A stretch of DNA of 64,000 nucleotides from Sinohyriopsis cumingii (taxonomy: Eukaryota; Mollusca; Bivalvia; Unionida; Unionidae), in NCBI GenBank assembly GCA_028554795.2, contig JAPYKE020000277.1, positions 117,529-181,528 of the forward strand, read 5' to 3'. A program made the position numbers and the translations under genes. The first letter of the stretch is position 1, and each line of letters starts with the position of its first letter. Below the pieces are notes generated by a model, which was given only the letters and a program-made list of their open reading frames with translations, did not search any database and had not been told where the DNA came from. Shown piece after piece: positions 37,296 to 52,347 of this stretch.

Positions 37296-37548
37296 ACTGA
37301 CCCTATATGGACTATCCATGTATTTTGCTGTGTCCTAACTGATTGACACTCCAAGAAAACTAAACCGTTACTGTTTTGGGATTGCAGACAAAAAAGAATT
37401 TCAACCATGGGAGGCAAAGCCAAAGAACCAAGTATTTGTGCGAGATGAGCTGGATGTCCTAGCTGCGTAATCGGACCAACCAAAACCACGTTCATGTGTC
37501 AGCATGTGTTGATTCACAACAACGTAATGGTCACAAGCGTAGTTGGTA

Positions 37549-38873
37549 ATTTAGCGGGGTGTATCCATAACTTGGTAACAAACCGGTTCAAACACTCTTT
37601 AGTGCATCGGTAGGCTCCTAATGCGATGTCTCTGACACCGTGTCATCTTTTATAATTTCATGTCAGTCTCGAAGACATTACACGTCCATGAGATCCTCTC
37701 TGCACAATACCTCGTGAACAAAATATGCCTTTTTCATGTTTTTGAGCCACCAACAATAATCCATTACATCTTAGGGCGCAGTCCCACATACTCATCGAAT
37801 GGTTTACCCGGGACTTACCAATAACCTTTCATTTGGCGTTACTAAACAACGAATGTTCTTTCGTATAATCGATGGTTTAAAATGCATTTACCAAATATGG
37901 TTCAGCCATGTAGGCGTACACATCATTGGTTGTAATATGCAAGTGCAGCGAGTCACTGTCTGTGCAAAGGATCTTTACCCGATCGCGGTAAAACGCATTG
38001 ATCTTGTGATAATAACTGTGGTATATCAGCATCTTTGACCAGTCAATTGCTAACGATCCGACATATATCTGTGTTCGAAGGTCATATATCATTCAGGATT
38101 CAATGGCCAGGTTGGCAACCAGTTTTCGAAGCTTATCTTCTTCAATATCAGGGACAAGATCGACTCGGATTCGTTCGCTGAAACAGCATTTTTATGAGCG
38201 TGAACAAGTTTTTCTCAAAGTCATTTAAGCTGCTATGCGCAGATTGCTCGTGATGTTTATATACGGTGCGATCCAAGCGTCCTCGCGAAATCTAATCACT
38301 TGATGTTGGAGATTTTGAACATGTAATACATAACAGTGTTTGGTCCTAAGACTTGCTATTAGTTTTGTCCATTGAGTACATTTACTTGCGGCTAAATCAA
38401 CGACCACGCAATGATATAAGAACAAACAGTTACCAGGCACAGACAAAGATGCTGGTGCCAGTAGATAATCGTTATGTACATCATATAAATGTTGCTGATA
38501 TTCTATATCAACTTCAAAGACGTTTCCAAAGTGGCTGCTGATGTAATAGTGTACATGTTTTGTATATCAATGTATCTAGGATTAACCCACCGAATCCCAC
38601 CAACAGGCAACAGTTGGATCATTGCCCAACATTATAGATATTTGAAATAGATGATTTAACTGTTCGTGGCAGCGGGTTCATACCCGTTTATGTTTGGGTT
38701 GTTTGTGAGATCATATCTCTGTCTCGCCATAGAAATCCCATCACAAAATGAGTGTTATTATACCAACCACAGCTGGCAATATTTATGTCGATAGCGTAAC
38801 CGCTTTTAATGGGGCAAGAGTCACTAATCGTTTTAATCGATCTCGCAGCCATTGAGTTGGTTGTAAACGCACA
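37549..38873 (-). pseudogene. polB: Decayed Polinton-type PolB (unit 7)
   Basis: Motif C at 37949-37966; majority sequence. Confidence 0.85.
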
Positions 38874-39470
38874 CAGTATACAACCCTGAATAACTACGCT
38901 TGTCGTTTGAGACCTGCTTAATAACTACAGCTGACACTATCACTCCTTGAAGCGTTGTAGCGGTCATTCTGGCTATGTCAGCCTTATCAGGTTAAAAATG
39001 AAGTGCAGTCCGTTTACGTCCTGCACTCAACCATTGCTGATTTTCTGCATGTTCTTTGGGCCAGTCAAGACCTGTTATCAACGGCTTATGTTCAATATGC
39101 AAACCTATAGTATGTAGGTTCAATTGCAATGACGGAACTGAGTGTCGGCTCAAGTATAGAAATGTAATAGTCTTTATCGGTGAACGCCGAAATTCTTCGT
39201 CGGGCATCATTGCTGATATAGGCAATATTTTACGGGCATGTAGGAGGATGTTCCATACACCAAACGATATCTATCCGTGCGCGTCGGCGTTCTGAGGTCG
39301 ACCTCATCCATAACTTTAATACAATCGTGGGACAAGGTGCAGACGAACCAATCATGTGAAGTATAAAATCCAAGATTGCAATTGAAAGCACTCATTAAAC
39401 GAAGATAATATTAAAAGGATACAAAAGCGAGACAATATGAAAAGTATTCTACAGTTTGAATGTGTACTGA

Positions 39471-40289
39471 ATAGATGAAGCTGCCGTGGAAAGGTTAGCA
39501 AGTGCGGAAATGATCACTCATCGGTTTGCTCGAGCATAGTTCGCCGAACAAGCAATGTGACAAATTTACTTACCAGTACCAAGAAGGACTTCCCCTAGCT
39601 GGCTTGATATTCAAACGCATGATGAGTTTTCATTAGGCCGATGTATTTATTATTTCTTCCACATTATCGTGTGCATGATCGGAAGAGTCGATCGTACATT
39701 ATACAAGTATACGCCAACCATTGTTGACGTTGCAAGTAGATACAAAGAGAATGAGCCGTTGATGTCAGAAGATTCTGCATGTGTTGCAGATACATTAGAA
39801 CGCATTTATAAACATTCACCATTAACATGGTAACGATAATTACAGGGGGATCCTGCTAAAGGATTCGTAACTGTTGAGGCGGTGTTGTTCAAAGAGTTCA
39901 TGTTCGAGTTCGTGGTGGACATGCTAATATACCTACTGACCAAGCTATTCTGAAACGATTTAATATCGCATTTACACAATTATTATTCGGATATCATTTT
40001 AGACAGGAATTGTTGATGAAATGTCTTGAGTGCGGGACAATATCGAACTAGAACTCGTGGGGGTTACACGCCTGGAGAAGTCTCAGGAATGGCTAAGACA
40101 TCATTCAATAATGAAATTACACGCATGATTTGAGGAAAATTAGCTAATACGATACGACAAGAGTCTGTTGCATTTACGCTGAAAATGATCTCACAACCGC
40201 CACCATTTCAGACTCACAGAGACAAGTTTATTCGGTATCTGTATGCACCTGGAGAGGTAGATGGTGGACAATGATGTACTACTGACCCT
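39471..40289 (+). pseudogene. int: Decayed Polinton-type integrase (unit 7)
   Basis: Majority sequence; the remainder is at 43325-43499. Confidence 0.85.
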
Positions 40290-43200
40290 GTGTGTCTGTT
40301 TGTTTGTTTGTTTTTAACGGCGCACCAGTACTGTTAGGCTATTTAGCGCCATACAAAAGGTCATATGAAATATAAAATGTTTTATATCGACCAACGATAT
40401 TAAAACTAAAAAAAAAAACGATAAAATGGTAACGGTAATAAATAAGTCTTCCCGATCTAAATGGTATATGTTAATAAAGGCAGATCAAAAGTTATTGAAG
40501 ATAATGGACGGAAAGTACATTACATAAAAATGCTCAAGTTGATGGCATAAAAGTTATACTTAGAGTAAATGTTCACTGCTTTCAAGAATGATATAATACA
40601 AGTGAGGTTTATTGTATCAAAGAGTTCCTTCATGTCATGCACATTGTAATACTGATTGCGCGTAGGTTGCAGGTCAAAACACTCTATCATAAAATGTTTA
40701 ACAGTGAATGGTTCATTGCAAGAAACGCACTTTGGTGGGTCTTCACCTTTTAGTATGTGGGCGTGGGTTATATGCGTATAACCAATTCGAATTCTTGCAA
40801 TGACTACCTACTCCCTACGCATAGCTCTGTAGGAAGGAGTCCATTCTCCTAGGATTGGTTTGATGGCATGAAGTTTAGTATTCACTGCATCATTCCATGA
40901 TGCCTGCTACTTCTGACGTAAAGTCTCTTTGATACTAGGTTTAAAATCATTATATGGTATTTTAAAGTCAGATGGTTATTGGAAAAGGGCCATTTTACAG
41001 CGCGATCTGCATTTTCATTACCTTTAATACCAACATGGTTAGGTAACCAACAGTATACGATATTGTGCGAGGTACTCAGCTTACTATGCTCAGCGAAAAG
41101 ATTGGTCAACAATGGATTCTCCAATTTTCTATTGTGCAGTGACTGAAGTACTGATAGGGAATCAGAGAAGATGCTGCTGTTTAAAATGCGTTTATTTTCG
41201 ATATATTGCAGAGCAAGTTCTATTGTTCTGATTTCGGCTGAAACAAATTGATGTGCCATTTGGTAAGCGAACTTGTGTGTTTTCCACTAAAGAAGGCTGC
41301 AGCAGCCTTTTCCTCATCCTTTGATCCGTCGGTATAAATTCTTGTATAGTTTTTAAATTCGGAGAGTAGTTCATGATAAGAGTTGTGGAAGATGGAAGGG
41401 TTTGTCTCGGATTTCTTTCTATCGTGTAGCGTAAAAAGTACTTTTGGTTGTTTGAGTAGCCAGTGTTTCGGAGATGGACGTTTTCTGAATTTGGTTTATT
41501 TTCGTATAAGGCTTTGTATTTGGGTTGAAAAACAGCCGAGAAGGCAGGGTTCAGAGGGTTTGATCTTAATTTGAGAACATACTGTGTGGAAAGCATTTCC
41601 CTACGATGTGATAAAGGTGGTTCGTTCGCTTCAGCGAGGAGGCTTTCACACGGAGATGTCTTAAATGCTCCTAAAGCGAGTCTTATTCCTTGATGATGAA
41701 TTGGATCAAGCATTTTCTAGTATGACTTTCTAACTGAACCATAAACAAAGCAACAATAGTCCCGTTTGGAGCGAATAAACGTTCTATATAGATGATTTTT
41801 CTATCAGCACCCCAGTCAGTGTACACTACTACTTTAAATAGATCTAGAGATTTTAAGCATTTAGCTTTCAAGATCTTTAGGTGTGGAATAATTGTATGCA
41901 TGTGCTTTGATCGATAACATATTAGAAAATCATCAACATATAACGAGCAGTCCACACCAAGAGCTAAACACTTGGTGATGCTATTGATTTTGATGTTGAA
42001 AAGCGTCACAGATAAAATACTGCCTGGGACACACCCATCTCTTGCTCGTGCAGATCTGAGAGGGTACAGCCAACTCGTAGCTTGAATTCTCTGTCTGAGA
42101 GAAAGTTTGATATGAATGAGGGCAGACGGCCTTTTAGAGCCAGATCGTGCAGGTCATTTTAGTATCCCGTACTTCCATGTCGTATCATAGGCCTTTTCTA
42201 AATCAAAGAAAACCGCTAATAAATGTTTCTTCTCGATAAATGTTTGCAGTCTAACCAGATGATCATTGGTGCTCAGGCCATATCGAAAGCCACTTTGGAA
42301 AGGAGATTAAAATTGTTAGTTACCAGGTACCATACAAGCCGAGAATTAATCATTCGTACCATCGTTTGCACACACAATTTGTGAGTGCAATAGGTCGGTA
42401 GTTGGCAGGGTCTGCGCTATCTTTACCTGGTTTGGGAACTGGTATTACTGTTGTTTCTTTTCCAACTCTTAGGTACATGTCCAGTAATTCAAAAATCATT
42501 GAAGATTTTCTAAAGAGATGTTAATCATGATACTGGAAGGTGTTTCAAAAATTGGTAATGCATTTCGTCAGGCCCCGTGGATGTATCACGGGCCTTGTCT
42601 AAAGCCTCCGTAAGCTCCAGTAGTGAAAACAGTTGGTTATAAGTTTCTGAGTTGTTGGATGTGAATTTCAAACGTGACTTTTCTTTTTGAGTTTTTAATC
42701 TTCATAAGCCTTCTGAATAATTAGATGATGAGGAATTTTTAGAGAAACTGTCAGCAAGAATATTTGCTATGTCTCGTTTTGAACTAAAAGTGTCATTGTT
42801 AAGTTGCAGATGTCGGAGAGAACTGTGTTTTCTCTTTCCGTTTATTTTATGAATATTATCCCAAACTTTCGTAATCGAGGAACGAGAGTTTAAAGAAGAA
42901 TTATATTTCTTCCCTGATGCTCGTTCACTTTCTTTGATTGTGCGGCGAGCTTTGGCCCGGAGAATACGATATGTACTTAAGTTTTCGGGTGTCGAACGAT
43001 TGTTAAAGCTTCTCGGCCTTGTCTACTGGCTTCATTACATTCCTTAGTGACCCAAGGTTTTAGGGTTCTTTTACAGTTCGGTGAGGACTTAGGAATGGAT
43101 TCCTCTGCGATCTTGATTAATATAGATGTAACATGCTGAATAGGGTCATTAGTACCATCCCGACCACCCGTCTAGAAGAAGTAGAGGCCAAAGTAGTGGA

Positions 43201-43324
43201 TTGCATCGGAAAGCCTTTTGCTCAACTCCCTGAATCCTTTCCTCCCCGTCTCTACTTAGTCGCCTATTAGGACACGTAGTGAGACACGTCGGGCCAATTC
43301 TACAACCCCGGACCCGCAGAGGAG
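40290..43324 (-). mobile_element. Truncated I/Jockey-group LINE (unit 7)
   Basis: g at 40590 turns the stop of the CCHC-finger frame (TAA) into a sense codon. Duplicated sites at 40281-40289 and 43325-43333. Confidence 0.9.
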
Positions 43325-43577
43325 ACTGACCCTATATGGACTATCGATGTATTTTGCTGTGTCCTAACTGATTGACACTCCAAGAAAACTAAACCGTTAC
43401 TGTTTTGGGATTGCAGACAAAAAAGAATTTCAACCATGGGAGGCAAAGCCAAAGAACCAAGTATTTGTGCGAGATGAGCTGGATGTCCTAGCTGCGTAAT
43501 CGGACCAACCAAAACCACGTTCATGTGTCAGCATGTGTTGATTCACAACAACGTAATGGTCACAAGCGTAGTTGGTA

Positions 43578-44902
43578 ATTTAGCGGGGTGTATCCATAAC
43601 TTGGTAACAAACCGGTTCAAACACTCTTTAGTGCATCGGTAGGCTCCTAATGCGATGTCTCTGACACCGTGTCATCTTTTATAATTTCATGTCAGTCTCG
43701 AAGACATTACACGTCCATGAGATCCTCTCTGCACAATACCTCGTGAACAAAATATGCCTTTTTCATGTTTTTGAGCCACCAACAATAATCCATTACATCT
43801 TAGGGCGCAGTCCCACATACTCATCGAATGGTTTACCCGGGACTTACCAATAACCTTTCATTTGGCGTTACTAAACAACGAATGTTCTTTCGTATAATCG
43901 ATGGTTTAAAATGCATTTACCAAATATGGTTCAGCCATGTAGGCGTACACATCATTGGTTGTAATATGCAAGTGCAGCGAGTCACTGTCTGTGCAAAGGA
44001 TCTTTACCCGATCGCGGTAAAACGCATTGATCTTGTGATAATAACTGTGGTATATCAGCATCTTTGACCAGTCAATTGCTAACGATCCGACATATATCTG
44101 TGTTCGAAGGTCATATATCATTCAGGATTCAATGGCCAGGTTGGCAACCAGTTTTCGAAGCTTATCTTCTTCAATATCAGGGACAAGATCGACTCGGATT
44201 CGTTCGCTGAAACAGCATTTTTATGAGCGTGAACAAGTTTTTCTCAAAGTCATTTAAGCTGCTATGCGCAGATTGCTCGTGATGTTTATATACGGTGCGA
44301 TCCAAGCGTCCTCGCGAAATCTAATCACTTGATGTTGGAGATTTTGAACATGTAATACATAACAGTGTTTGGTCCTAAGACTTGCTATTAGTTTTGTCCA
44401 TTGAGTACATTTACTTGCGGCTAAATCAACGACCACGCAATGATATAAGAACAAACAGTTACCAGGCACAGACAAAGATGCTGGTGCCAGTAGATAATCG
44501 TTATGTACATCATATAAATGTTGCTGATATTCTATATCAACTTCAAAGACGTTTCCAAAGTGGCTGCTGATGTAATAGTGTACATGTTTTGTATATCAAT
44601 GTATCTAGGATTAACCCACCGAATCCCACCAACAGGCAACAGTTGGATCATTGCCCAACATTATAGATATTTGAAATAGATGATTTAACTGTTCGTGGCA
44701 GCGGGTTCATACCCGTTTATGTTTGGGTTGTTTGTGAGATCATATCTCTGTCTCGCCATAGAAATCCCATCACAAAATGAGTGTTATTATACCAACCACA
44801 GCTGGCAATATTTATGTCGATAGCGTAACCGCTTTTAATGGGGCAAGAGTCACTAATCGTTTTAATCGATCTCGCAGCCATTGAGTTGGTTGTAAACGCA
44901 CA
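43578..44902 (-). pseudogene. polB: Decayed Polinton-type PolB (unit 8)
   Basis: Motif C at 43978-43995; majority sequence. Confidence 0.85.
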
Positions 44903-45499
44903 CAGTATACAACCCTGAATAACTACGCTTGTCGTTTGAGACCTGCTTAATAACTACAGCTGACACTATCACTCCTTGAAGCGTTGTAGCGGTCATTCTG
45001 GCTATGTCAGCCTTATCAGGTTAAAAATGAAGTGCAGTCCGTTTACGTCCTGCACTCAACCATTGCTGATTTTCTGCATGTTCTTTGGGCCAGTCAAGAC
45101 CTGTTATCAACGGCTTATGTTCAATATGCAAACCTATAGTATGTAGGTTCAATTGCAATGACGGAACTGAGTGTCGGCTCAAGTATAGAAATGTAATAGT
45201 CTTTATCGGTGAACGCCGAAATTCTTCGTCGGGCATCATTGCTGATATAGGCAATATTTTACGGGCATGTAGGAGGATGTTCCATACACCAAACGATATC
45301 TATCCGTGCGCGTCGGCGTTCTGAGGTCGACCTCATCCATAACTTTAATACAATCGTGGGACAAGGTGCAGACGAACCAATCATGTGAAGTATAAAATCC
45401 AAGATTGCAATTGAAAGCACTCATTAAACGAAGATAATATTAAAAGGATACAAAAGCGAGACAATATGAAAAGTATTCTACAGTTTGAATGTGTACTGA

Positions 45500-46318
45500 A
45501 TAGATGAAGCTGCCGTGGAAAGGTTAGCAAGTGCGGAAATGATCACTCATCGGTTTGCTCGAGCATAGTTCGCCGAACAAGCAATGTGACAAATTTACTT
45601 ACCAGTACCAAGAAGGACTTCCCCTAGCTGGCTTGATATTCAAACGCATGATGAGTTTTCATTAGGCCGATGTATTTATTATTTCTTCCACATTATCGTG
45701 TGCATGATCGGAAGAGTCGATCGTACATTATACAAGTATACGCCAACCATTGTTGACGTTGCAAGTAGATACAAAGAGAATGAGCCGTTGATGTCAGAAG
45801 ATTCTGCATGTGTTGCAGATACATTAGAACGCATTTATAAACATTCACCATTAACATGGTAACGATAATTACAGGGGGATCCTGCTAAAGGATTCGTAAC
45901 TGTTGAGGCGGTGTTGTTCAAAGAGTTCATGTTCGAGTTCGTGGTGGACATGCTAATATACCTACTGACCAAGCTATTCTGAAACGATTTAATATCGCAT
46001 TTACACAATTATTATTCGGATATCATTTTAGACAGGAATTGTTGATGAAATGTCTTGAGTGCGGGACAATATCGAACTAGAACTCGTGGGGGTTACACGC
46101 CTGGAGAAGTCTCAGGAATGGCTAAGACATCATTCAATAATGAAATTACACGCATGATTTGAGGAAAATTAGCTAATACGATACGACAAGAGTCTGTTGC
46201 ATTTACGCTGAAAATGATCTCACAACCGCCACCATTTCAGACTCACAGAGACAAGTTTATTCGGTATCTGTATGCACCTGGAGAGGTAGATGGTGGACAA
46301 TGATGTACTACTGACCCT
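45500..46318 (+). pseudogene. int: Decayed Polinton-type integrase (unit 8)
   Basis: Majority sequence; the remainder is at 49354-49528. Confidence 0.85.
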
Positions 46319-49300
46319 GTGTGTCTGTTTGTTTGTTTGTTTTTAACGGCGCACCAGTACTGTTAGGCTATTTAGCGCCATACAAAAGGTCATATGAAAT
46401 ATAAAATGTTTTATATCGACCAACGATATTAAAACTAAAAAAAAAAACGATAAAATGGTAACGGTAATAAATAAGTCTTCCCGATCTAAATGGTATATGT
46501 TAATAAAGGCAGATCAAAAGTTATTGAAGATAATGGACGGAAAGTACATTACATAAAAATGCTCAAGTTGATGGCATAAAAGTTATACTTAGAGTAAATG
46601 TTCACTGCTTTCAAGAATTATATAATACAAGTGAGGTTTATTGTATCAAAGAGTTCCTTCATGTCATGCACATTGTAATACTGATTGCGCGTAGGTTGCA
46701 GGTCAAAACACTCTATCATAAAATGTTTAACAGTGAATGGTTCATTGCAAGAAACGCACTTTGGTGGGTCTTCACCTTTTAGTATGTGGGCGTGGGTTAT
46801 ATGCGTATAACCAATTCGAATTCTTGCAATGACTACCTACTCCCTACGCATAGCTCTGTAGGAAGGAGTCCATTCTCCTAGGATTGGTTTGATGGCATGA
46901 AGTTTAGTATTCACTGCATCATTCCATGATGCCTGCTACTTCTGACGTAAAGTCTCTTTGATACTAGGTTTAAAATCATTATATGGTATTTTAAAGTCAG
47001 ATGGTTATTGGAAAAGGGCCATTTTACAGCGCGATCTGCATTTTCATTACCTTTAATACCAACATGGTTAGGTAACCAACAGTATACGATATTGTGCGAG
47101 GTACTCAGCTTACTATGCTCAGCGAAAAGATTGGTCAACAATGGATTCTCCAATTTTCTATTGTGCAGTGACTGAAGTACTGATAGGGAATCAGAGAAGA
47201 TGCTGCTGTTTAAAATGCGTTTATTTTCGATATATTGCAGAGCAAGTTCTATTGTTCTGATTTCGGCTGAAACAAATTGATGTGCCATTTGGTAAGCGAA
47301 CTTGTGTGTTTTCCACTAAAGAAGGCTGCAGCAGCCTTTTCCTCATCCTTTGATCCGTCGGTATAAATTCTTGTATAGTTTTTAAATTCGGAGAGTAGTT
47401 CATGATAAGAGTTGTGGAAGATGGAAGGGTTTGTCTCGGATTTCTTTCTATCGTGTAGCGTAAAAAGTACTTTTGGTTGTTTGAGTAGCCAGTGTTTCGG
47501 AGATGGACGTTTTCTGAATTTGGTTTATTTTCGTATAAGGCTTTGTATTTGGGTTGAAAAACAGCCGAGAAGGCAGGGTTCAGAGGGTTTGATCTTAATT
47601 TGAGAACATACTGTGTGGAAAGCATTTCCCTACGATGTGATAAAGGTGGTTCGTTCGCTTCAGCGAGGAGGCTTTCACACGGAGATGTCTTAAATGCTCC
47701 TAAAGCGAGTCTTATTCCTTGATGATGAATTGGATCAAGCATTTTCTAGTATGACTTTCTAACTGAACCATAAACAAAGCAACAATAGTCCCGTTTGGAG
47801 CGAATAAACGTTCTATATAGATGATTTTTCTATCAGCACCCCAGTCAGTGTACACTACTACTTTAAATAGATCTAGAGATTTTAAGCATTTAGCTTTCAA
47901 GATCTTTAGGTGTGGAATAATTGTATGCATGTGCTTTGATCGATAACATATTAGAAAATCATCAACATATAACGAGCAGTCCACACCAAGAGCTAAACAC
48001 TTGGTGATGCTATTGATTTTGATGTTGAAAAGCGTCACAGATAAAATACTGCCTGGGACACACCCATCTCTTGCTCGTGCAGATCTGAGAGGGTACAGCC
48101 AACTCGTAGCTTGAATTCTCTGTCTGAGAGAAAGTTTGATATGAATGAGGGCAGACGGCCTTTTAGAGCCAGATCGTGCAGGTCATTTTAGTATCCCGTA
48201 CTTCCATGTCGTATCATAGGCCTTTTCTAAATCAAAGAAAACCGCTAATAAATGTTTCTTCTCGATAAATGTTTGCAGTCTAACCAGATGATCATTGGTG
48301 CTCAGGCCATATCGAAAGCCACTTTGGAAAGGAGATTAAAATTGTTAGTTACCAGGTACCATACAAGCCGAGAATTAATCATTCGTACCATCGTTTGCAC
48401 ACACAATTTGTGAGTGCAATAGGTCGGTAGTTGGCAGGGTCTGCGCTATCTTTACCTGGTTTGGGAACTGGTATTACTGTTGTTTCTTTTCCAACTCTTA
48501 GGTACATGTCCAGTAATTCAAAAATCATTGAAGATTTTCTAAAGAGATGTTAATCATGATACTGGAAGGTGTTTCAAAAATTGGTAATGCATTTCGTCAG
48601 GCCCCGTGGATGTATCACGGGCCTTGTCTAAAGCCTCCGTAAGCTCCAGTAGTGAAAACAGTTGGTTATAAGTTTCTGAGTTGTTGGATGTGAATTTCAA
48701 ACGTGACTTTTCTTTTTGAGTTTTTAATCTTCATAAGCCTTCTGAATAATTAGATGATGAGGAATTTTTAGAGAAACTGTCAGCAAGAATATTTGCTATG
48801 TCTCGTTTTGAACTAAAAGTGTCATTGTTAAGTTGCAGATGTCGGAGAGAACTGTGTTTTCTCTTTCCGTTTATTTTATGAATATTATCCCAAACTTTCG
48901 TAATCGAGGAACGAGAGTTTAAAGAAGAATTATATTTCTTCCCTGATGCTCGTTCACTTTCTTTGATTGTGCGGCGAGCTTTGGCCCGGAGAATACGATA
49001 TGTACTTAAGTTTTCGGGTGTCGAACGATTGTTAAAGCTTCTCGGCCTTGTCTACTGGCTTCATTACATTCCTTAGTGACGCAAGGTTTTAGGGTTCTTT
49101 TACAGTTCGGTGAGGACTTAGGAATGGATTCCTCTGCGATCTTGATTAATATAGATGTAACATGCTGAATAGGGTCATTAGTACCATCCCGACCACCCGT
49201 CTAGAAGAAGTAGAGGCCAAAGTAGTGGATTGCATCGGAAAGCCTCTTGCTCAACTCCCTGAATCCTTTCCTCCCCGTCTCTACTTAGTCGCCTATTAGG

Positions 49301-49353
49301 ACACGTAGTGAGACACGTCGGGCCAATTCTACAACCCCGGACCCGCAGAGGAG
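46319..49353 (-). mobile_element. Truncated I/Jockey-group LINE (unit 8)
   Basis: Duplicated sites at 46310-46318 and 49354-49362; g at 49081 lies in the pre-RT linker. Confidence 0.9.
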
Positions 49354-49606
49354 ACTGACCCTATATGGACTATCGATGTATTTTGCTGTGTCCTAACTGA
49401 TTGACACTCCAAGAAAACTAAACCGTTACTGTTTTGGGATTGCAGACAAAAAAGAATTTCAACCATGGGAGGCAAAGCCAAAGAACCAAGTATTTGTGCG
49501 AGATGAGCTGGATGTCCTAGCTGCGTAATCGGACCAACCAAAACCACGTTCATGTGTCAGCATGTGTTGATTCACAACAACGTAATGGTCACAAGCGTAG
49601 TTGGTA

Positions 49607-50931
49607 ATTTAGCGGGGTGTATCCATAACTTGGTAACAAACCGGTTCAAACACTCTTTAGTGCATCGGTAGGCTCCTAATGCGATGTCTCTGACACCGTG
49701 TCATCTTTTATAATTTCATGTCAGTCTCGAAGACATTACACGTCCATGAGATCCTCTCTGCACAATACCTCGTGAACAAAATATGCCTTTTTCATGTTTT
49801 TGAGCCACCAACAATAATCCATTACATCTTAGGGCGCAGTCCCACATACTCATCGAATGGTTTACCCGGGACTTACCAATAACCTTTCATTTGGCGTTAC
49901 TAAACAACGAATGTTCTTTCGTATAATCGATGGTTTAAAATGCATTTACCAAATATGGTTCAGCCATGTAGGCGTACACATCATTGGTTGTAATATGCAA
50001 GTGCAGCGAGTCACTGTCTGTGCAAAGGATCTTTACCCGATCGCGGTAAAACGCATTGATCTTGTGATAATAACTGTGGTATATCAGCATCTTTGACCAG
50101 TCAATTGCTAACGATCCGACATATATCTGTGTTCGAAGGTCATATATCATTCAGGATTCAATGGCCAGGTTGGCAACCAGTTTTCGAAGCTTATCTTCTT
50201 CAATATCAGGGACAAGATCGACTCGGATTCGTTCGCTGAAACAGCATTTTTATGAGCGTGAACAAGTTTTTCTCAAAGTCATTTAAGCTGCTATGCGCAG
50301 ATTGCTCGTGATGTTTATATACGGTGCGATCCAAGCGTCCTCGCGAAATCTAATCACTTGATGTTGGAGATTTTGAACATGTAATACATAACAGTGTTTG
50401 GTCCTAAGACTTGCTATTAGTTTTGTCCATTGAGTACATTTACTTGCGGCTAAATCAACGACCACGCAATGATATAAGAACAAACAGTTACCAGGCACAG
50501 ACAAAGATGCTGGTGCCAGTAGATAATCGTTATGTACATCATATAAATGTTGCTGATATTCTATATCAACTTCAAAGACGTTTCCAAAGTGGCTGCTGAT
50601 GTAATAGTGTACATGTTTTGTATATCAATGTATCTAGGATTAACCCACCGAATCCCACCAACAGGCAACAGTTGGATCATTGCCCAACATTATAGATATT
50701 TGAAATAGATGATTTAACTGTTCGTGGCAGCGGGTTCATACCCGTTTATGTTTGGGTTGTTTGTGAGATCATATCTCTGTCTCGCCATAGAAATCCCATC
50801 ACAAAATGAGTGTTATTATACCAACCACAGCTGGCAATATTTATGTCGATAGCGTAACCGCTTTTAATGGGGCAAGAGTCACTAATCGTTTTAATCGATC
50901 TCGCAGCCATTGAGTTGGTTGTAAACGCACA
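49607..50931 (-). pseudogene. polB: Decayed Polinton-type PolB (unit 9)
   Basis: Motif C at 50007-50024; majority sequence. Confidence 0.85.
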
Positions 50932-51528
50932 CAGTATACAACCCTGAATAACTACGCTTGTCGTTTGAGACCTGCTTAATAACTACAGCTGACACTATCA
51001 CTCCTTGAAGCGTTGTAGCGGTCATTCTGGCTATGTCAGCCTTATCAGGTTAAAAATGAAGTGCAGTCCGTTTACGTCCTGCACTCAACCATTGCTGATT
51101 TTCTGCATGTTCTTTGGGCCAGTCAAGACCTGTTATCAACGGCTTATGTTCAATATGCAAACCTATAGTATGTAGGTTCAATTGCAATGACGGAACTGAG
51201 TGTCGGCTCAAGTATAGAAATGTAACAGTCTTTATCGGTGAACGCCGAAATTCTTCGTCGGGCATCATTGCTGATATAGGCAATATTTTACGGGCATGTA
51301 GGAGGATGTTCCATACACCAAACGATATCTATCCGTGCGCGTCGGCGTTCTGAGGTCGACCTCATCCATAACTTTAATACAATCGTGGGACAAGGTGCAG
51401 ACGAACCAATCATGTGAAGTATAAAATCCAAGATTGCAATTGAAAGCACTCATTAAACGAAGATAATATTAAAAGGATACAAAAGCGAGACAATATGAAA
51501 AGTATTCTACAGTTTGAATGTGTACTGA

Positions 51529-52347
51529 ATAGATGAAGCTGCCGTGGAAAGGTTAGCAAGTGCGGAAATGATCACTCATCGGTTTGCTCGAGCATAGTTC
51601 GCCGAACAAGCAATGTGACAAATTTACTTACCAGTACCAAGAAGGACTTCCCCTAGCTGGCTTGATATTCAAACGCATGATGAGTTTTCATTAGGCCGAT
51701 GTATTTATTATTTCTTCCACATTATCGTGTGCATGATCGGAAGAGTCGATCGTACATTATACAAGTATACGCCAACCATTGTTGACGTTGCAAGTAGATA
51801 CAAAGAGAATGAGCCGTTGATGTCAGAAGATTCTGCATGTGTTGCAGATACATTAGAACGCATTTATAAACATTCACCATTAACATGGTAACGATAATTA
51901 CAGGGGGATCCTGCTAAAGGATTCGTAACTGTTGAGGCGGTGTTGTTCAAAGAGTTCATGTTCGAGTTCGTGGTGGACATGCTAATATACCTACTGACCA
52001 AGCTATTCTGAAACGATTTAATATCGCATTTACACAATTATTATTCGGATATCATTTTAGACAGGAATTGTTGATGAAATGTCTTGAGTGCGGGACAATA
52101 TCGAACTAGAACTCGTGGGGGTTACACGCCTGGAGAAGTCTCAGGAATGGCTAAGACATCATTCAATAATGAAATTACACGCATGATTTGAGGAAAATTA
52201 GCTAATACGATACGACAAGAGTCTGTTGCATTTACGCTGAAAATGATCTCACAACCGCCACCATTTCAGACTCACAGAGACAAGTTTATTCGGTATCTGT
52301 ATGCACCTGGAGAGGTAGATGGTGGACAATGATGTACTACTGACCCT
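51529..52347 (+). pseudogene. int: Decayed Polinton-type integrase (unit 9)
   Basis: Majority sequence; the remainder is at 55383-55557. Confidence 0.85.

Larger units (their letters stand above)
31517..37545. repeat. Array unit 6
   Basis: Combines the unit-4 cluster (31991-31994) with the unit-5 variant (a at 33188): an apparent recombinant. First unit with g at the 7280-equivalent (37425). Private c at 37317. Confidence 0.95.
37546..43574. repeat. Array unit 7
   Basis: Private g at 40590 and t at 43217. It returns to c at the 1508-equivalent after three units with t. Confidence 0.95.
43575..49603. repeat. Array unit 8
   Basis: Private g at 49081. Confidence 0.95.
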